64,000 bases of DNA from Antilocapra americana. Its lineage: Eukaryota; Chordata; Mammalia; Artiodactyla; Antilocapridae. The first letter of the stretch is position 1. Each line of letters begins with the position of its first letter. This document shows positions 1 to 13,047 of the stretch, piece by piece. Made by a program: the position numbers and the translations under genes. Where the stretch lies: NCBI GenBank assembly GCA_007570785.1, contig ML660213.1, forward strand, positions 1,549,181 to 1,613,180, given 5' to 3'. The notes under the pieces are model-generated. The model was not told the DNA's origin. It saw only the letters and a program-made list of their open reading frames with translations, and did no database searches.

Positions 1-1968
1 CTAGTCTTTCCCATTCTTTTGTTTTCCTCTATTTAATTGAGTGATGTTAAAATCCATCCCTAGCCCACTTGTAAACACACTCTAGGCTGAGGAAGATATT
101 CTAAACACATCACTCAGAAAAACTGGAAACACTTGCTTCTCCTGGTTGATACCTCCTGAGAAACAGAAATATCTAGGTCAAATTTGATACTGTCCCTGGA
201 GGGAAATATAGAAAGAAACTTAGGGGACAACTTGACACAGGGATTGGCATCCTGGATGACCAAAGAACAGGTGCTTGTTTTTCAGCTAGAGAATTCTAAC
301 AGCCTGATATTGTTCAGAGCAGCTGTAATGATAGGCAAGAGAGGATTGGCATACCATCCATCTTTAGCATGGCACAAATGAATGAGTTTCCCATGAGCCA
401 ATGGACATCTTGCAAGATGGTGAATTGTGAGCCTTCTTTACATGGACTACCCACCATGGCTGGCTTTTGGTGTGAAGAAACTGCAGTAACGAGAGTCTTT
501 GGGATGTTCTGCACTGTTGCCACCACAGATCAGTTGCAGAAGACAACATTCATATCAGGGAACTTGACTTTGTGGAGATTCTTAAAAGTCCTCTCAAGGA
601 AAACAGAGAATTGTCCAAGAAAGTGATGCTTGCCAAACATTGTTGGATGGCTATCCCACAATGGCAGTAAAGTAATATGTTGGAAAGAGACCCATCTGGA
701 TGAAAGGAAATAGGCAGGAAAGAGTAGGAGGAGAGAAAGGGCAAGCCGGGATCAGGTCTGAGCCTGTGAAATAGGATTTTTGAATCATATGTGAACTTAA
801 TATTTTGCTGCAGATGGAATGAACTTTTAATACTTGATCATGAATCTTAACTACTAAAGTGAGGCTCATAACTAAAAACAATGTGAAAGCCATAAGATGT
901 TTCTGAGAGGTTTTTCAAGAGTTAGGAAAAGGACATCCAAAAGACTATGGTTAGGTAGGAAGGAACAGGCAAAAGTAAAACCTTTCCTTCTTATATCCCC
1001 TTGAATTAAGATAGGTACATCAACTTGAATGATAAAAGAATGAACTAGGGTTATGATGGTAGAAATGAAGAATAGGGACAGATATGAGAAGATTCTCCAA
1101 AAGAAGATAGACTAAAATTGATATTGAGTGAAATCAGGGGATTAAAAAAAATCAAAGTCAGATGTCTGTGATCATATGCAAGGTAGTGGTACCTCTGCAG
1201 AACTGGATGTTGGAAAAGATGAGTTAGCTGAAAATTAACTTCTGAGGCTTGAGGTTATGGGAGTGATGGGTGGCTATCACTATAGAACAATGATAAAATA
1301 CTGAATACATGGGACTAGAGTTTAGGAAGAAAATGGAGCTAGAGATCTTTGAGACATCAGTATGATGCAAACTGTGAGAATGAACTATTTGTGTAGGAGA
1401 AAGTCTTTCTGTTGACATTCACAATCAATGAATGGATTTGGAATGAAACCAATGAAAGAAACCAATGAGCATTCAGGAAGCAGTTAAAGGCCAGAGTAAA
1501 TTGGGAGGAAAGCTGGATTTTGTGGAGATGCATACAAGGCCTCTCAAAATCTCAGTGACTGAGCTGCTTCTCTGGGAGCTGCAAAAAGTAGAGAAGTTAG
1601 GAGTTTGGGAAAGAAAAGGAAATAAGAAAATGGAAATAGTGGTGGCAGAGTCTTAAGAATAAGCTCAATATTCTTTAAGGTCTTCTGATCAAACAATGAA
1701 TTTCATGATCGGAATTCATTGGCCATTAGAAAAATAATATTTACTGAAAGCCATTATGGTTGTAAGACTATTGATTGAATGTGTACAACAGTACTAGATG
1801 CACTCCAAGTGATGTCTTTTGAGAGGTGTTCTCATATCCTTTAGATTGAAACAGAAAATTTCAGGCCGAATCAAAAAATGGGCAGAAAATCTAAATAGAT
1901 ATTTCTCCAAAGAAGATATACAAATGCCCAAGAGTCACATGAAAAGATGCTCAATATTGCTAATTACT

Positions 1969-2147
1969 GGGCTTCCCTTATGGCTCAGCTGGCATAGAAT
2001 CTGCCTGCAATGTGGGAGACCTGGGCTCAATCCCTGGGTTGGGAAAATTCCCTGGAGAAGGGAACAGCCACCCACTGTGTTCTGGCCTGGAGAATTCCAT
2101 ATACTATTCCATGGAGTTGAAAGGAGTCGGACACGACTGAGTGACTT
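1969..2147 (+). mobile_element. Bov-tA SINE
   Basis: tRNA-Glu-derived head (GGCTTCCCTTATGGCTCAG, with a CTCAATCCCTGGGTTG B-box region) followed by the Bov-A body ending GGACACGACTGAGTGACTT. It sits inside the L1 3' end between ATTGCTAATTA and TTATTAGAGAAATGC, so it is younger than that L1. Noncoding, pol III-type element. Confidence 0.92.
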
Positions 2148-2394
2148 ATTATTAGAGAAATGCAAATCAAAAATACAGTGAGGTACCACCTCATACTGGT
2201 CACAACAGGCATCACCAAAAATTCTATAAACAAAAAATGCTGGAGAGAGTGTAGAGAAAAGGGAACCCTCCTACACTGTTGGTGGGACTGTAAATTGGTA
2301 CAGCCACTATGGAGAACAGTATAGAGGTTCTTTCAAAAACTAAAAATAGCGCTACCATATAACCCTTCAATATTACTCTTAGGCCTATATCTGG

Positions 2395-2610
2395 GGGCTT
2401 CACTGGTGGCTCAGACGATAAAGAGTCCACCTGTAAAGCTGGAGACCTGGGTTTGATTCATGGGTTGGGAAGATCCCCTGGAGGAGGGCATGGCAACCCA
2501 TCCCAGTATTCTTTCCTGGAGAATCCCCATGGACAGGGGAGCCTGGCGGGCCACAGTCTATGGGGTCACAAAGAGTGGGACACAGCTGAGTGACTAAGCA
2601 TAGAACATGC
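2395..2610 (+). mobile_element. Bov-tA SINE
   Basis: Second SINE in the same L1. The head is GGCTTCACTGGTGGCTCAG and the body runs to GGGACACAGCTGAGTGACTAA. A TATCTGG-like word occurs on both sides (near 2388 and 2615) and is probably the target duplication. Confidence 0.9.
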
Positions 2611-2949
2611 ATGTATCTGGAGGAAAATATGCACCAAAAGGATACATGCACCTCAATCCTCATAATAGCCAAGACATGGAAGCAACATACGTGTTCATTG
2701 ACATAGGAATGGATAAAGATGTGGTGCATATACATATCAATATAGTGGAAAATTATTCAAGAATAACAAGAATGAAATAATGCCATTTATAGCAACATGA
2801 TTGGGCCTAGAGATGATTATACTAAGTGAGGTAAGGCAGACAGAGAAAGACAAACATTGCATGATATCACTTATATGTGGAATCTAAAAAATATAATACA
2901 CATGAACTTATTTACAAAACAGAAACAGATCCACAGACTTTAAAAACAA

Positions 2950-3190
2950 GGAATTGGGAGGGAGGTAGGAGGGGGGGTTCTGGAAGGGGAACACATGTAT
3001 ACCCATGGAAGATTCATGTCAATGTATGGCAAAACCAACATGATAATGTAAAGAAAAAAATAAATAATAATAAAAAAAGCAGAAACATTACTTTGCCAAC
3101 AAATGTCTGTCTAGTCAAAGCTATGGTTTTTCTAGTAGTCGTGTATGGATGTGAGAGTTGGACAAAAAATAAATAAATATATAAATAAAA
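2950..3190 (+). mobile_element. Composite insert: bovine L1 3' end joined to an internal BovB segment
   Basis: The insert is flanked by a 9-bp direct repeat TAAAAACAA (2941-2949 and 3191-3199) that falls exactly where the host L1 text is interrupted. Its left part (2950-about 3078) is the G-rich bovine L1 3' end (GGGAGGGAGGTAGG, ACACATGTATACCCATGG, CATGATAATGTAAA, A-rich tail). The right part (about 3079-3168) is an internal sense-strand BovB piece (CATTACTTTGCCAACAAA, GTATGGATGTGAGAGTTGG) without the BovB 3' end, then a second A-rich tail. A single target duplication around both parts suggests one event. Confidence 0.72.
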
Positions 3191-5296
3191 TAAAAACAAA
3201 TTTATGGTTACCAAGGGGAAAGGTGAGGGGGGACGATATATTAGGATATTGGAATTAACATACACACACTACTATATATATAACACATAGCCTACAAGGA
3301 CCTACTGTGTAGTACAAGGAACTCTACTCAATATTCTGTAACAATCTATATGCGAAAGGAATCTGAAAAGGAGTGTATATATGTATAACTGAATCACTTT
3401 GCTGTACACCTGTAACTAACACAACATTGTAAATCAATCATACTCTAATATACAATAAAAATTAAATTAAAAAGAAGCTGTCTCAACTTGTCCATACTGG
3501 CAAGAAGTAAAGTTTAGAATATAACATAAAGCATGACTTAAAAATGTTTAATTGTAAAATCACTTCAGTATTCAAGCTATCAGTCACTGAAAAAGTCAGA
3601 GAGGGAAAACAATCATAGAAGAGATTTCCTGATAGCCAGTGTCATAGTATAAAAATATAGAAGCCTCAAAGTTTCACCTTAAATTTGGTGAGGCCAAAAA
3701 GAGAAAGTTCTTTTTCAACCAGCTATGACCATTCATGCCATCCTCAAACCCCAGTTATGTACTCTGAAATTTTCATACAGGGGGATTTCTAAATGATGAT
3801 AGTGGTTTAAGTGTCATTTAATAACACAGAATCTGTGCTATTATCATGAAGACTTCTCAGAAACTGGTATGCGAAAATATCATTTATATTATGCAGGAGC
3901 TTGAGGCAAAATTTTAAACAACTATTTGTGAGTATTACAAAGACATTATGCCTCTGATTTCTCATCATTGATACAGCCCCAAACTGATCTGGAACTGTAA
4001 AACCTGCCATGGTTCCCACTAAAGGCAATGAGAGACATGATCTGTGTTCTCTCTCTCTTTCTCTGCTTTCCCTTGAGCCTCATGCCTGGAAATCATGCAT
4101 TTTGGAATGCTAGCAGTCATGTAATAAAGCCTTTTCCTGGTTTATGTTCTGTTCTTCGCTTATCCACTTACAGAGAATAAATAAGTGAACTTCAGAGGCA
4201 ACCCAGTACCCAGTGAAGCTGTCAGTTGCAGTGCCTGTCATATTTCAATCAAAGCCAGCACCAGACAGCTATCTTCATCCAGCGTAGTCTCTACATTCTT
4301 GAGGACCAGAATTAATGAATTAGCTATTGATTAAATTCCACTCTAGCAAATCCACCGAGGCAAATAAATGAACTACCCAGGGCACGTGTAGGCCACGGCC
4401 AGACATGTCCGGGCTATCGATCAGTCGTTAACACTCTTCGAGTATGTAGAAGCAGCTGATGATAATATGACAAGTACGGAAAATGTGATGTAGAAACAGA
4501 GTTTGTTTCCGGAGGAGTAGCTTATAAAACTAGAAGGGTTCATCTGATCTTTCTACATTTGTGTGCAAGGGCATTTTTGGATTATATATAATTGGGTAAA
4601 CCGTACAGAAGTGCTTGTGCAGAAGATGTTGTGGTCAGAAGCAAGGTATAGGTTAAGGCCAAAGACAAAGATGATGTGCTCCATGCTTATAATCAAACAG
4701 GCTGGCAAGCTATCTGTATATGTTATTAAAACATACAAAAGTTAAAATTTGCTGACTATGACATCTTACCAAAAGTAACCTAAGAAATATTGTGTCATTA
4801 GAAACCAAAATATTTTGAGTGCTACAAAAGCAAACTTTGTCTACTGACATTTATCTGGAAGGATTTCCACTTGATTTTTCATGTTGCTAATATAAGAGAG
4901 TTTCTTAAACCAAAATAGAAACAACTAACATGTACGTGTTGCCAGAAGCATAATGAAATTACACAAACAATAACATGCACACAGGAGTTAACTGCTTTGG
5001 TGTTGGTGTAATTTTGATTAATGGCTTGGCAGCCTGTATGTGCTCATTAGAGTTTTGCCTTTGGAAAATGTTGTTGTGCTATGATAGATCATTTTAAGAA
5101 AGGAAAGATTGTACATGCCAATATTCAGTTATAAATGATTTAAATCAGCTTTTTTGGTGTTTTTTGCTAGATCTTTGACCTCAAAAAAGAAAAAAAAAGG
5201 AAGGAAATAAAGTTGTCAAAGGTATTGGAATGAAGAAAAATATGGGGGAGGGGTAATTTCTGTGCTGGTCAATATGGAAAAGCCCTTTATAGCCTC

Positions 5297-5490
5297 TCTC
5301 CCTGGTGGCTCAGTGGTAAAGAATCCACCTGCCAATGCAGGAGATGTGGGTGTGATTCCTAGGTAGGAAAGATCCCTTAGGGGAGTTAATGGCAATCAGC
5401 TCCAGTATTATTGCCTGGGTAATCCCATGGACAGAGGATCCCGGTGGGCTACAATCCATGGTGTCGCAAAGAGTTGGACATGACCACAAA
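5297..5490 (+). mobile_element. Bov-tA SINE
   Basis: Head CCTGGTGGCTCAGTGG, then the Bov-A body through CAAAGAGTTGGACATGACC. Its tail is a (CA)11 tract, a common way microsatellites arise at SINE tails. Confidence 0.9.
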
Positions 5491-5512
5491 CACACACACA
5501 CACACACACACA
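5491..5512. repeat. (CA)11 microsatellite
   Basis: Eleven uninterrupted CA units at the tail of a Bov-tA SINE; likely length-polymorphic. Confidence 0.97.
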
Positions 5513-5727
5513 AGCCTGTTGATAATTGCTAAAAAATCAGCTCAAATTACAAAAAGCAACCACCTAAGGACTTTGAAAAGTTAACAATACTGGCAAATCA
5601 GGAAATAAGCCAATATTTGAAGAGCAAACATTATAGGATGAGTGTCCCATTGCTTTTCCTTTTATTGTCCCCATCTTCAGCTGAAGAACAGCTCCAGTGT
5701 GGAACCATGCACTGGGCAAGCAAAACC

Positions 5728-6231
5728 TATGTTGTTGTTCAGTTGCTCAATTGTGTTTGACATTTGCAACTTTATGGACTGCAGCACACCAGGCTTCCCT
5801 GTCACTCACTGTCTCCCAAAGTTTGCTCAAACTCATTTCCACTGAGTTGATGATGCCATCCCACCATCTCATCCCTCTGTCATCCCCTTCTCCTGCCTTC
5901 AATCTTTCCTAGCATCAGGGTCTTTTCAACTGATGCAGCTCTTCACATCAGTTAGGCAAAGTATTGGAGCTTCAGCATCAGTCCTTCCAATGAATATTCA
6001 AGGTTGATTTCCTTTGGGATTGACTGATTTGATCTCCTTGCAGTCCTAGGGACTCTCAAGAGTCTTCTCCAGCACCACAATTTGAAAGTATCAAATCTTT
6101 GATATTCAGCTTTCCGTATGGTCCAACTCTCACACCCATACATGACTACTGGAAAAACCATACCTTTGACTATAAGGACCTTTGTTGGCAAAGTGATGTT
6201 TTTTGCTTTTTGATATGCTGCCTAGGTTTGA
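5728..6231 (-). mobile_element. BovB LINE 3' end
   Basis: Antisense BovB. It begins with the terminal CAGTTGCTCAATTGTG and CACACCAGGCTTCCCTGTC region and reads back through CCATCTCATCC, AAGTATTGGAGCTTCAGC and GACTCTCAAGAGTCTTCTCC to GATATGCTGCCTAGGTTTG. About 500 bp, 5'-truncated, full of stops. It has the same content as the copies at 45025-46000 and 49476-50398. Confidence 0.92.
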
Positions 6232-7009
6232 GAGCAACCTAATATTTCTGGCCAGAATATAAAAAGGCCTAACAAACCAGAAGGTGTGATGAATATACTA
6301 TTTCATTTCATTCCCTCTTTTGTCCTGCTCTGAGTATGATTCCAGATAAAGAGCTGAATGATGGCAGTCATGGCCAAATGAGACTCAAAAATTCTAAGAA
6401 AAATCTGGCTTTCTGGCCAGGGAAACGAGGAAAAGTGCCCCAATGTGGCCCAAAGAATGTATGGTACAAAAATTCCTACTTATTTTTTTTTCAATATTTT
6501 CTCTCTAATCTCTTTGCCTCTCAAACAATTCCATTGATGTAAACTATGAGCTACCTTGGGAGCTAAAATTCCAAGAGAAACCATGTCTTTCTAGCCAAAG
6601 ATCTGGAAAAAGAAGTCCAAGGCATATGGAAAACACAGAAGAACTCTCAAAGAACAGGATGCTAAGCAGTCTATTAATTCTGTGCACAAAACAACACAAG
6701 TCTTAATTCCAAGGTGCACACACATGGCTGCCTCATAAGCAAAGGGAAGCATGAGCACAAAGCAAAGACTTTGAGATCTGAACCGTTACATAATCCCCTA
6801 ACCAAACACCAGATAAGCCACTGGAGAGGTGCATGATTGGGATAGACATAAAACAGCATGGTGAAACATTTGAAAAATGAACTAATATTAGAGCCACTCA
6901 CCACATAAGCCAAGACACAAATTTTAATCTGAAGCTAACCAAATTGGTCACCTGGCAAAAGAAACAAAACCTCCAACCTTCTATACATGATGACAACCTG
7001 ATATTTAAA

Positions 7010-9110
7010 TATCCAGGAAATACTCCAAAATCACTCAAAGTTACACTAATCCAAAGAAAGTTGGAGTGGCTATATTATCAGACAAAATATACTTGATGAT
7101 AAAAAAGTTATCAGAAAGGAAAAGGAATATTACACAACAATAAAAGTGTCAATTTACTAAGACATAACAATCCTAAATGTACATAAATCTAATAGTAAAG
7201 CATCAAAATACATGAAGCAAAAACTGAGAGTTCAAAAATAAGAACTATTATAAATAATCCCATAGTTATATTTGGAGATTTCAACATTCCTCTCACAATA
7301 ATTGATAGAACAGCCAGGCAGGAAATCATTATGTGTACAGATGACCGGAACATCACTATCACTCAACTTGACCTAATTGACATTTATAAAATGTTCTGAC
7401 AACAGCAGAATACACATTCTCCTCAAGTACACATAGCATATTCACCATGATAGATCTCATTATGGGCAATAAAATAAAACCATGTTTCAGACCATAACAG
7501 AATGGCTTTAGAAACTCACATCTTAAATATGTCTGAAAAAACTAAAAAATATTTGGGAATTAAGCAAATCACTTCTAAATAATTCATGAGTCAAAGCAGA
7601 AGTATTAAGGAAATTAAAAACTATCTTGAAACATTAAATGAAATAAAATGCAACATTTCAAACTTAATGAGATTCACCTGAAGCATGGCTTAAAGGAAAA
7701 TTCTTAACTTTAAATAGTTCTAGTAAAAAAGAAGAAAGGTCTCAAATCAATAATGCAAGCTTTCCTTTTTAAGCAACTAAAAAAAGAAGGCTAAGATAAA
7801 CTCAAAGCAAGAAGAAAGAAATCAATAAAGAAATCATCAATTAATGGAATAGAAAACATAAAGCAATAGAGAAAACCAATAAAACCAAAGATGGTTCTCT
7901 GAAAAGATTCACAAAATTGATAAAAGTCTAGACTGATTGAGAGACACCATTATCAGAATGAAACGGTGCAAATCAATGCAGATTCTACAAACATTACAAC
8001 TTTCTGTCCATATATTGGACAAATTCAATGAAATTAGCCAATTCTTTGCAAACACAAGGTAACTAATTTCACACAAGAAGAAACAGATAGCTTGAATCAT
8101 CCTACATTGTTATGGAAATTGAATTCTGAGTTAAATACCACTCAACAAGAAAAACTAGCGAAAGGTGAGTTTCATTGGTAAATTCTACCAACATTTAAGA
8201 AATAAATACCATTTTCACAAAATCTGTTTCAGAAAATAGAGAAGGAAGACATATTAAATAGATGATTTTTGGGGGCCCAGAATTGCCATATACCAAAAGC
8301 AGGCAAAGACATTACAAGAAATAAAAATAGTTTAATAATTTTATAAGGATAATCATAATCCTCAACAAGATAATAGCAAATTGGATCCAGGAATATATAA
8401 AAAGGAAAGTACATCACAACCAAGCGGGCTTTATTCAGATAATACAGACTTAATTATTTGAAAGTCAATCAACATAATTAAACACATTAACAAATTAATA
8501 TGAAGAAAATGTACTTAACAAAATTCAATATCCAGTCACTTTGGAAATCCGTTTGGCAGTTTCTTATAAAGTAAGTAATATATAAACTTATTATATGATT
8601 CAGCAGTCTAACTCATTTACCCAGGTGAAAAGAGAATATACCTTCACATAAAAATCTGTACATAATGTTTACAGCAACTTTATTCATAGTCACCAAGAAC
8701 TGGAAACTACCCAAATGATGCACAAACGTGGTATAGTCATACAATAGAATACGATTTAGTAACAAAAATCAACAAACTATTGATATTTATGATGATATGG
8801 ATGAATCTTAAATTCATTATGCAGAGTGAAAGAAGTCAGGCCTCAATGGCTACATACTGTATGACTCCAATTACATGACAACATGGAACAGGCAAACTTA
8901 TAGAAATGGAACGGTGTTTCTTCAGTATGGGGGAGGGTGGAGGAGGAATTGACTATAAAGGGGCTAGTGTGAAGAAATATTTTGAAATAATGGAACAGTG
9001 CTATATGTTAATTGCGCGGTGTTCACACAACTAGATATATTTGTCAAAACTTATAGAAATGTGAAGCAAAAAAGAATGTCTTTTACTGCATGTAAATTAA
9101 AAACAAATTT
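7010..9110 (+). mobile_element. Old L1, ORF2 and 3' UTR remnants with internal deletions
   Basis: Decayed sense-strand L1. 7040-7560 matches the ORF2 endonuclease region (AAAGTTGGAGTGGCTATA; a broken GDFN-like stretch at about 7274). 7880-8500 is later ORF2. From about 8530 the text jumps to the 3' UTR (TACAGCAACTTTATTCATA, ATGGATGAATCTTAAA). Stops are everywhere. Clearly older than the bovine-type L1 copies in the window. Confidence 0.75.
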
Positions 9111-9193
9111 TAAAAATTTAGAGAATTAAAAAATACACAAATTTAGAAAACCTAAAACATTTTCAGAAGTTTAATTCATTGTTAAAACTAGGT

Positions 9194-9407
9194 GAAAGTG
9201 AAAGTGAAGTTGCTCAGTCGCGTCCGACTCTTTGCAACCCCGCAGACTGTAGCGCACCAGGCTCTTCCATCCATGGAATTTTCTAGGCAAGAGTATTGAA
9301 GTGGGTTTCCATTTCCTTCGCCAGGGGATCTTCCTGATCTGGGATCGAACCCAGGTCTTCTGCACTGCGGGCAGATGCTTTACGGTCTGAGCCACCAGGG
9401 AATCCCC
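9194..9407 (-). mobile_element. Bov-tA SINE with 11-bp target duplication
   Basis: Minus-strand element: tail GTGAAAGTGAAAGTG at the left, tRNA-Glu head at the right (AGCCACCAGGGAATCCC). Flanked by TAAAACTAGGT at 9183-9193 and 9408-9418, a perfect duplication that fixes both ends. Confidence 0.96.
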
Positions 9408-11378
9408 TAAAACTAGGTAGTTCTCTTCATATTCTTGTCAGTTTTCAGTAAAATCTATATATATTTTTTCTCTTCACATGCCCTAAGTTGCCTCTCTTCT
9501 GACCCAATATATAATTGATATTGACTCAGTATGGAATAATAAGATGAAAGTTTTTATTTTTTTAATTCCGAATTTAAGGCATTATTTCATTGTTTTCCTA
9601 GCAATGAATGTTGCTGTTTATAGTCTGATAATGTCATCCAAATTCCTTGTCCTGTATGTACATGATCTGTCTTTTCTTCCTGGAAGCTTTTATTAATTTG
9701 TTTATTTTTATTGGAGGATAATTGCTTTATAGAATTTTTCTGTTTATTGTTAAACCTCAACATGAATCAGCCATGGATGTACATATATTCCCTCCCTTTT
9801 GAACCTCCCTTCCATCTCCTACCCCATCCCAGCCCTCTAGGTTGATACAGAGCCCCTGCTTGAGTTTCCTGAGCCATACAGCAAATTCCTGTTGGCTATC
9901 TATTTTCCACCCTACTCTTTCCATACATCTTACCCTCTCCTCCCCTCTCCCAATGTCCAAAGGTCTATTCTCTACATCTGTTTCTCTACTGATGCCCTGT
10001 AAATAAATTTTTCACCACCATTTTTCTAGATTCCACAAAAATACATTGGAATACAATATTTATCTTTCTCTTTCTGATTTACATCACTCTATATAATAGG
10101 TTCATCCACCTCATTAGAACCGACTCACATTCATTCCTTGTATGGTTGAGTAATATTCCATTGTGTATATGTACCACAACTTCTTTAGCCATTCATCTGT
10201 TGATGAACATTTAGGTTGCTTCCATGTTCTAGCTTTTATAAATAGTGCTGCCGTGAACAATGGGATACATGTGTCTTTTTCAATTTTTGTTTCCTCAGAA
10301 TGTATGCCTAGGAGTGGGATTGCTGTGTCATATGGTGGTTTTATCCCAGTTTTTTAAGGACTCTCCATGCCGTCTTCCATAGCGGCTGTATCAATTTACA
10401 TTCCCACCAACAGCGCAAGAGCATTTCCCTTTCTCCACACCCTCTGCGCTCTATTTGTAGGCTTTTTGATGATGGCCATTCTGACTGGTTATGAGGTGAT
10501 ATCTCATTGTAATTTTGATTTGCTTTTCTCTAATAATGGGCAATGTTGAGCATCTTTTCACATGTTTGTAAGCATCTGTATATCTTCTTTGGAGAAATGT
10601 CTATTTAGATCTTCTCCTCACTTTTTGATTGGGTTGTTTATTTTTCTGGTATTGAGTTGTATGAGTTGCTTGTATATTTTGGAAATAAATCCTTTGTCAG
10701 CTGTTTCATTTGCTATTATTTTCTCCCATTCTGAGGCATGTCTTTTCACCTTGATTATAGTTTCCTTTGCTGTGCAAAAGCTTTTAAGTTTAATCAGGTC
10801 CCACTTGTTTACTTTTGTTTTTATTTCCCTTACTCTAGAAGATGGGTCATAGAGGATCTTGCTTTGATTTATGTCATCGAGTGTTCTGCCTATGTTTTCC
10901 TCTAAGAATTTCATAGTTCCTGGTCTTACATTTAGGTCTTTAATCCCTTTTGAGTTTATCTTTGTGTATGGTGTTAGGAAGTGTTCAATAATTTCATTCT
11001 TTTACATGTAGCTGTCCAGTTTTCCCAGCACCATTTATTGAAGAGGCTTCTTTGCCCCATTTGCCTCCTTTGTCAAAAATAAGGTACCCATAGGTGCATG
11101 GATTTATTTCTGGGCTTTCTATCTTGTTCCATTGGTCTATATATCTGTTTTTGTGCCAGCATTACACTGTCTTGATGACTATAGCTTTGTAGTATAATCT
11201 GAACTCAGGAAGGTTGATTCCTCCAGCTCCATTCTTCTTTCTTAAGACTGCTTTGGATATTTGGGGTTTTATGTATTTCCATATGAATTCTGAAATTTTT
11301 TGCTCTAGTTCTTTGAAAAAAGCCATGGTAATTTGATAGGGATCTCATTGAATCTGTAGATTCCACTTAATAATATAG

Positions 11379-11966
11379 TCAATATTTCACAATATTGATT
11401 GTTCCTACCCAGGAACATGGAATATCTCTCCATCTGTTTATGTAATCTTTGATTTCTTTCATCAGTGTCTTATAATTTTCTGTGTACAGTTCTTTTGTCT
11501 CCTTAGGTAAGTTTATTACTAGATATATAATTCTTTTTGTTGCAATAGTGAATGGGATTGATTCCTTAATTTTGCTTTCCAATTTTTCATTGTTAGTATA
11601 TAAAATGCAAGTGATTTTTGTGTATTGATTTTGTATGCTGCAACTTTGCTAAATTCGCCGATTAGCTCTAAAAATTTTCTGATACTATCTTTAGGGTTTT
11701 CTATGTACAGTGTCATGTCATGTGCAGAGTGAGAGCTTTATTTCTTCTTTTCCACTCTGGATTCCTTTTATTTATTTTTCTTCTCTGATTGCTGTTGCTA
11801 GGACTTCCAGAACTATGTTGAACAATAGTGGTGAAAGTGGATACCCTTGTCTTGTTCCTGATCTCAGGGGGAATGCATTCAGTTTTTTAACATTGAGAAT
11901 AATGTTTACTGTAGGCTTATCATATATGGCCTTCACTATGTTGAGGTAGGTTCCTTTTATGCCCAT
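11379..11966 (-). pseudogene. L1 ORF2 reverse-transcriptase fragments
   Basis: Two overlapping open pieces of the 9692-19892 L1. 11772-11966 reads [17 protein letters not shown] and [19 protein letters not shown], the conserved RT block with the SPLLFN motif. 11379-11716 reads [29 protein letters not shown] and [11 protein letters not shown], the part after the RT core. Separate frames and stops show it is inactive. Confidence 0.85.
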
Positions 11967-13047
11967 TTTTTTGAAGAGTTTTAATCATAAATGGGCACTG
12001 AACTTTGTCAAAGTCTTTTTCTGCATATATTGAGATGATCATATGGTTTTTATCTTTCATTTGTTAATTGGTGTATCACATTGATTGATTTGCATATACT
12101 GAAGAATCCTTGCATTCCTGGAATAAACCCAACTTGATCATGGTGTATGAGCTTTTGCTGTGCTGCTGAAATCTGCTTGTTAAAATGCATCTATGTTCAT
12201 CAGTGATATCAAACTGTAGTTTTCTATTTTTGTGCTGTCTTTGTCTAGTTTTGGTATCAGGGTGATGGTGGCCTCGTAGAAGGAGTTTGGAAGTGTTCCT
12301 TCCTCTGCAATTTTTGAGTTTTAGAAGGATAGGCATTATCTCTTTAAATGTTTAAATTCTTCTGTGAAGCCATCTGGTCCTGGGCTTTTGCTTTTAGGGA
12401 GATTTTTGATCACAGCTTCAATTTCAGTGCTTGTAATTGTGTTGTTCATAATTTCTATTTCTTCTTGGTTCAGTCTTGGAAGATTGAACTTTTCTAAGAA
12501 TCTGTCCATTTCTTTCAGGTTATCCAGTTTATTGCCATATAGTCATTCATAATAGTCTTATAATCCTTTGTATTTCTGGACTGCCTGTTGTAGTCTTTCC
12601 TTTTCCACTTGTAATTTTGTTGATTTGATTCTTCTCTCTTTTTCTCTTGATGAGTCTAGCTAAAGGTTTGTCCATTTTGTTTATCTTCTCAATGAACCAG
12701 CTTTTAGTTTTATTAATCTTTACTGTTGTTTCATTAATTTCTTTTTCATTTATTTCTGCTTGGAACTTTATGATTTCTTTCCTTCTAATAACTTTAGGGT
12801 TTTTGTATTTTTCTTTTTCCAGTTGTTTTAAGTGTAAAGTTAGGTTGTCTATTTAATGTTTTTCTTGTTTCTTGAAGTAGGATTGTATTGCTATAAAATT
12901 CCCTCTTAGAACTGCTTTTGCTTCATCCCATACCTGTTGAGCTATCATTTTTTCTTTGGCATTTGTTTCTAGAAATTATTTTATTTCTCTTTTGATTTCT
13001 GCAGTAATTATTTATTTAGAAATGTGTTGTTTAATCTCCATGTGTTT

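Larger units (their letters stand above)
1852..3475 (+). mobile_element. Old L1 3' end, broken up by three later insertions
   Basis: The sequence has the typical end of mammalian L1 ORF2 and its 3' UTR. It starts near TATTTCTCCAAAGAAGATAT, passes GGTACCACCTCATACTGG and CACTATGGAGAACAG, and ends in CTGTACACCTGTAACTAA followed by an AATAAAA-rich tail at about 3460. All frames carry stops. Two Bov-tA SINEs (1969-2147 and 2395-2610) and a composite insert (2950-3190) interrupt it; the L1 text resumes in register after each. Confidence 0.88.

Noticed and set aside
369..626. Plus-strand 85-codon frame near the left edge
   Set aside because: No recognisable domain and overlapping open frames on both strands; consistent with chance in intronic DNA.
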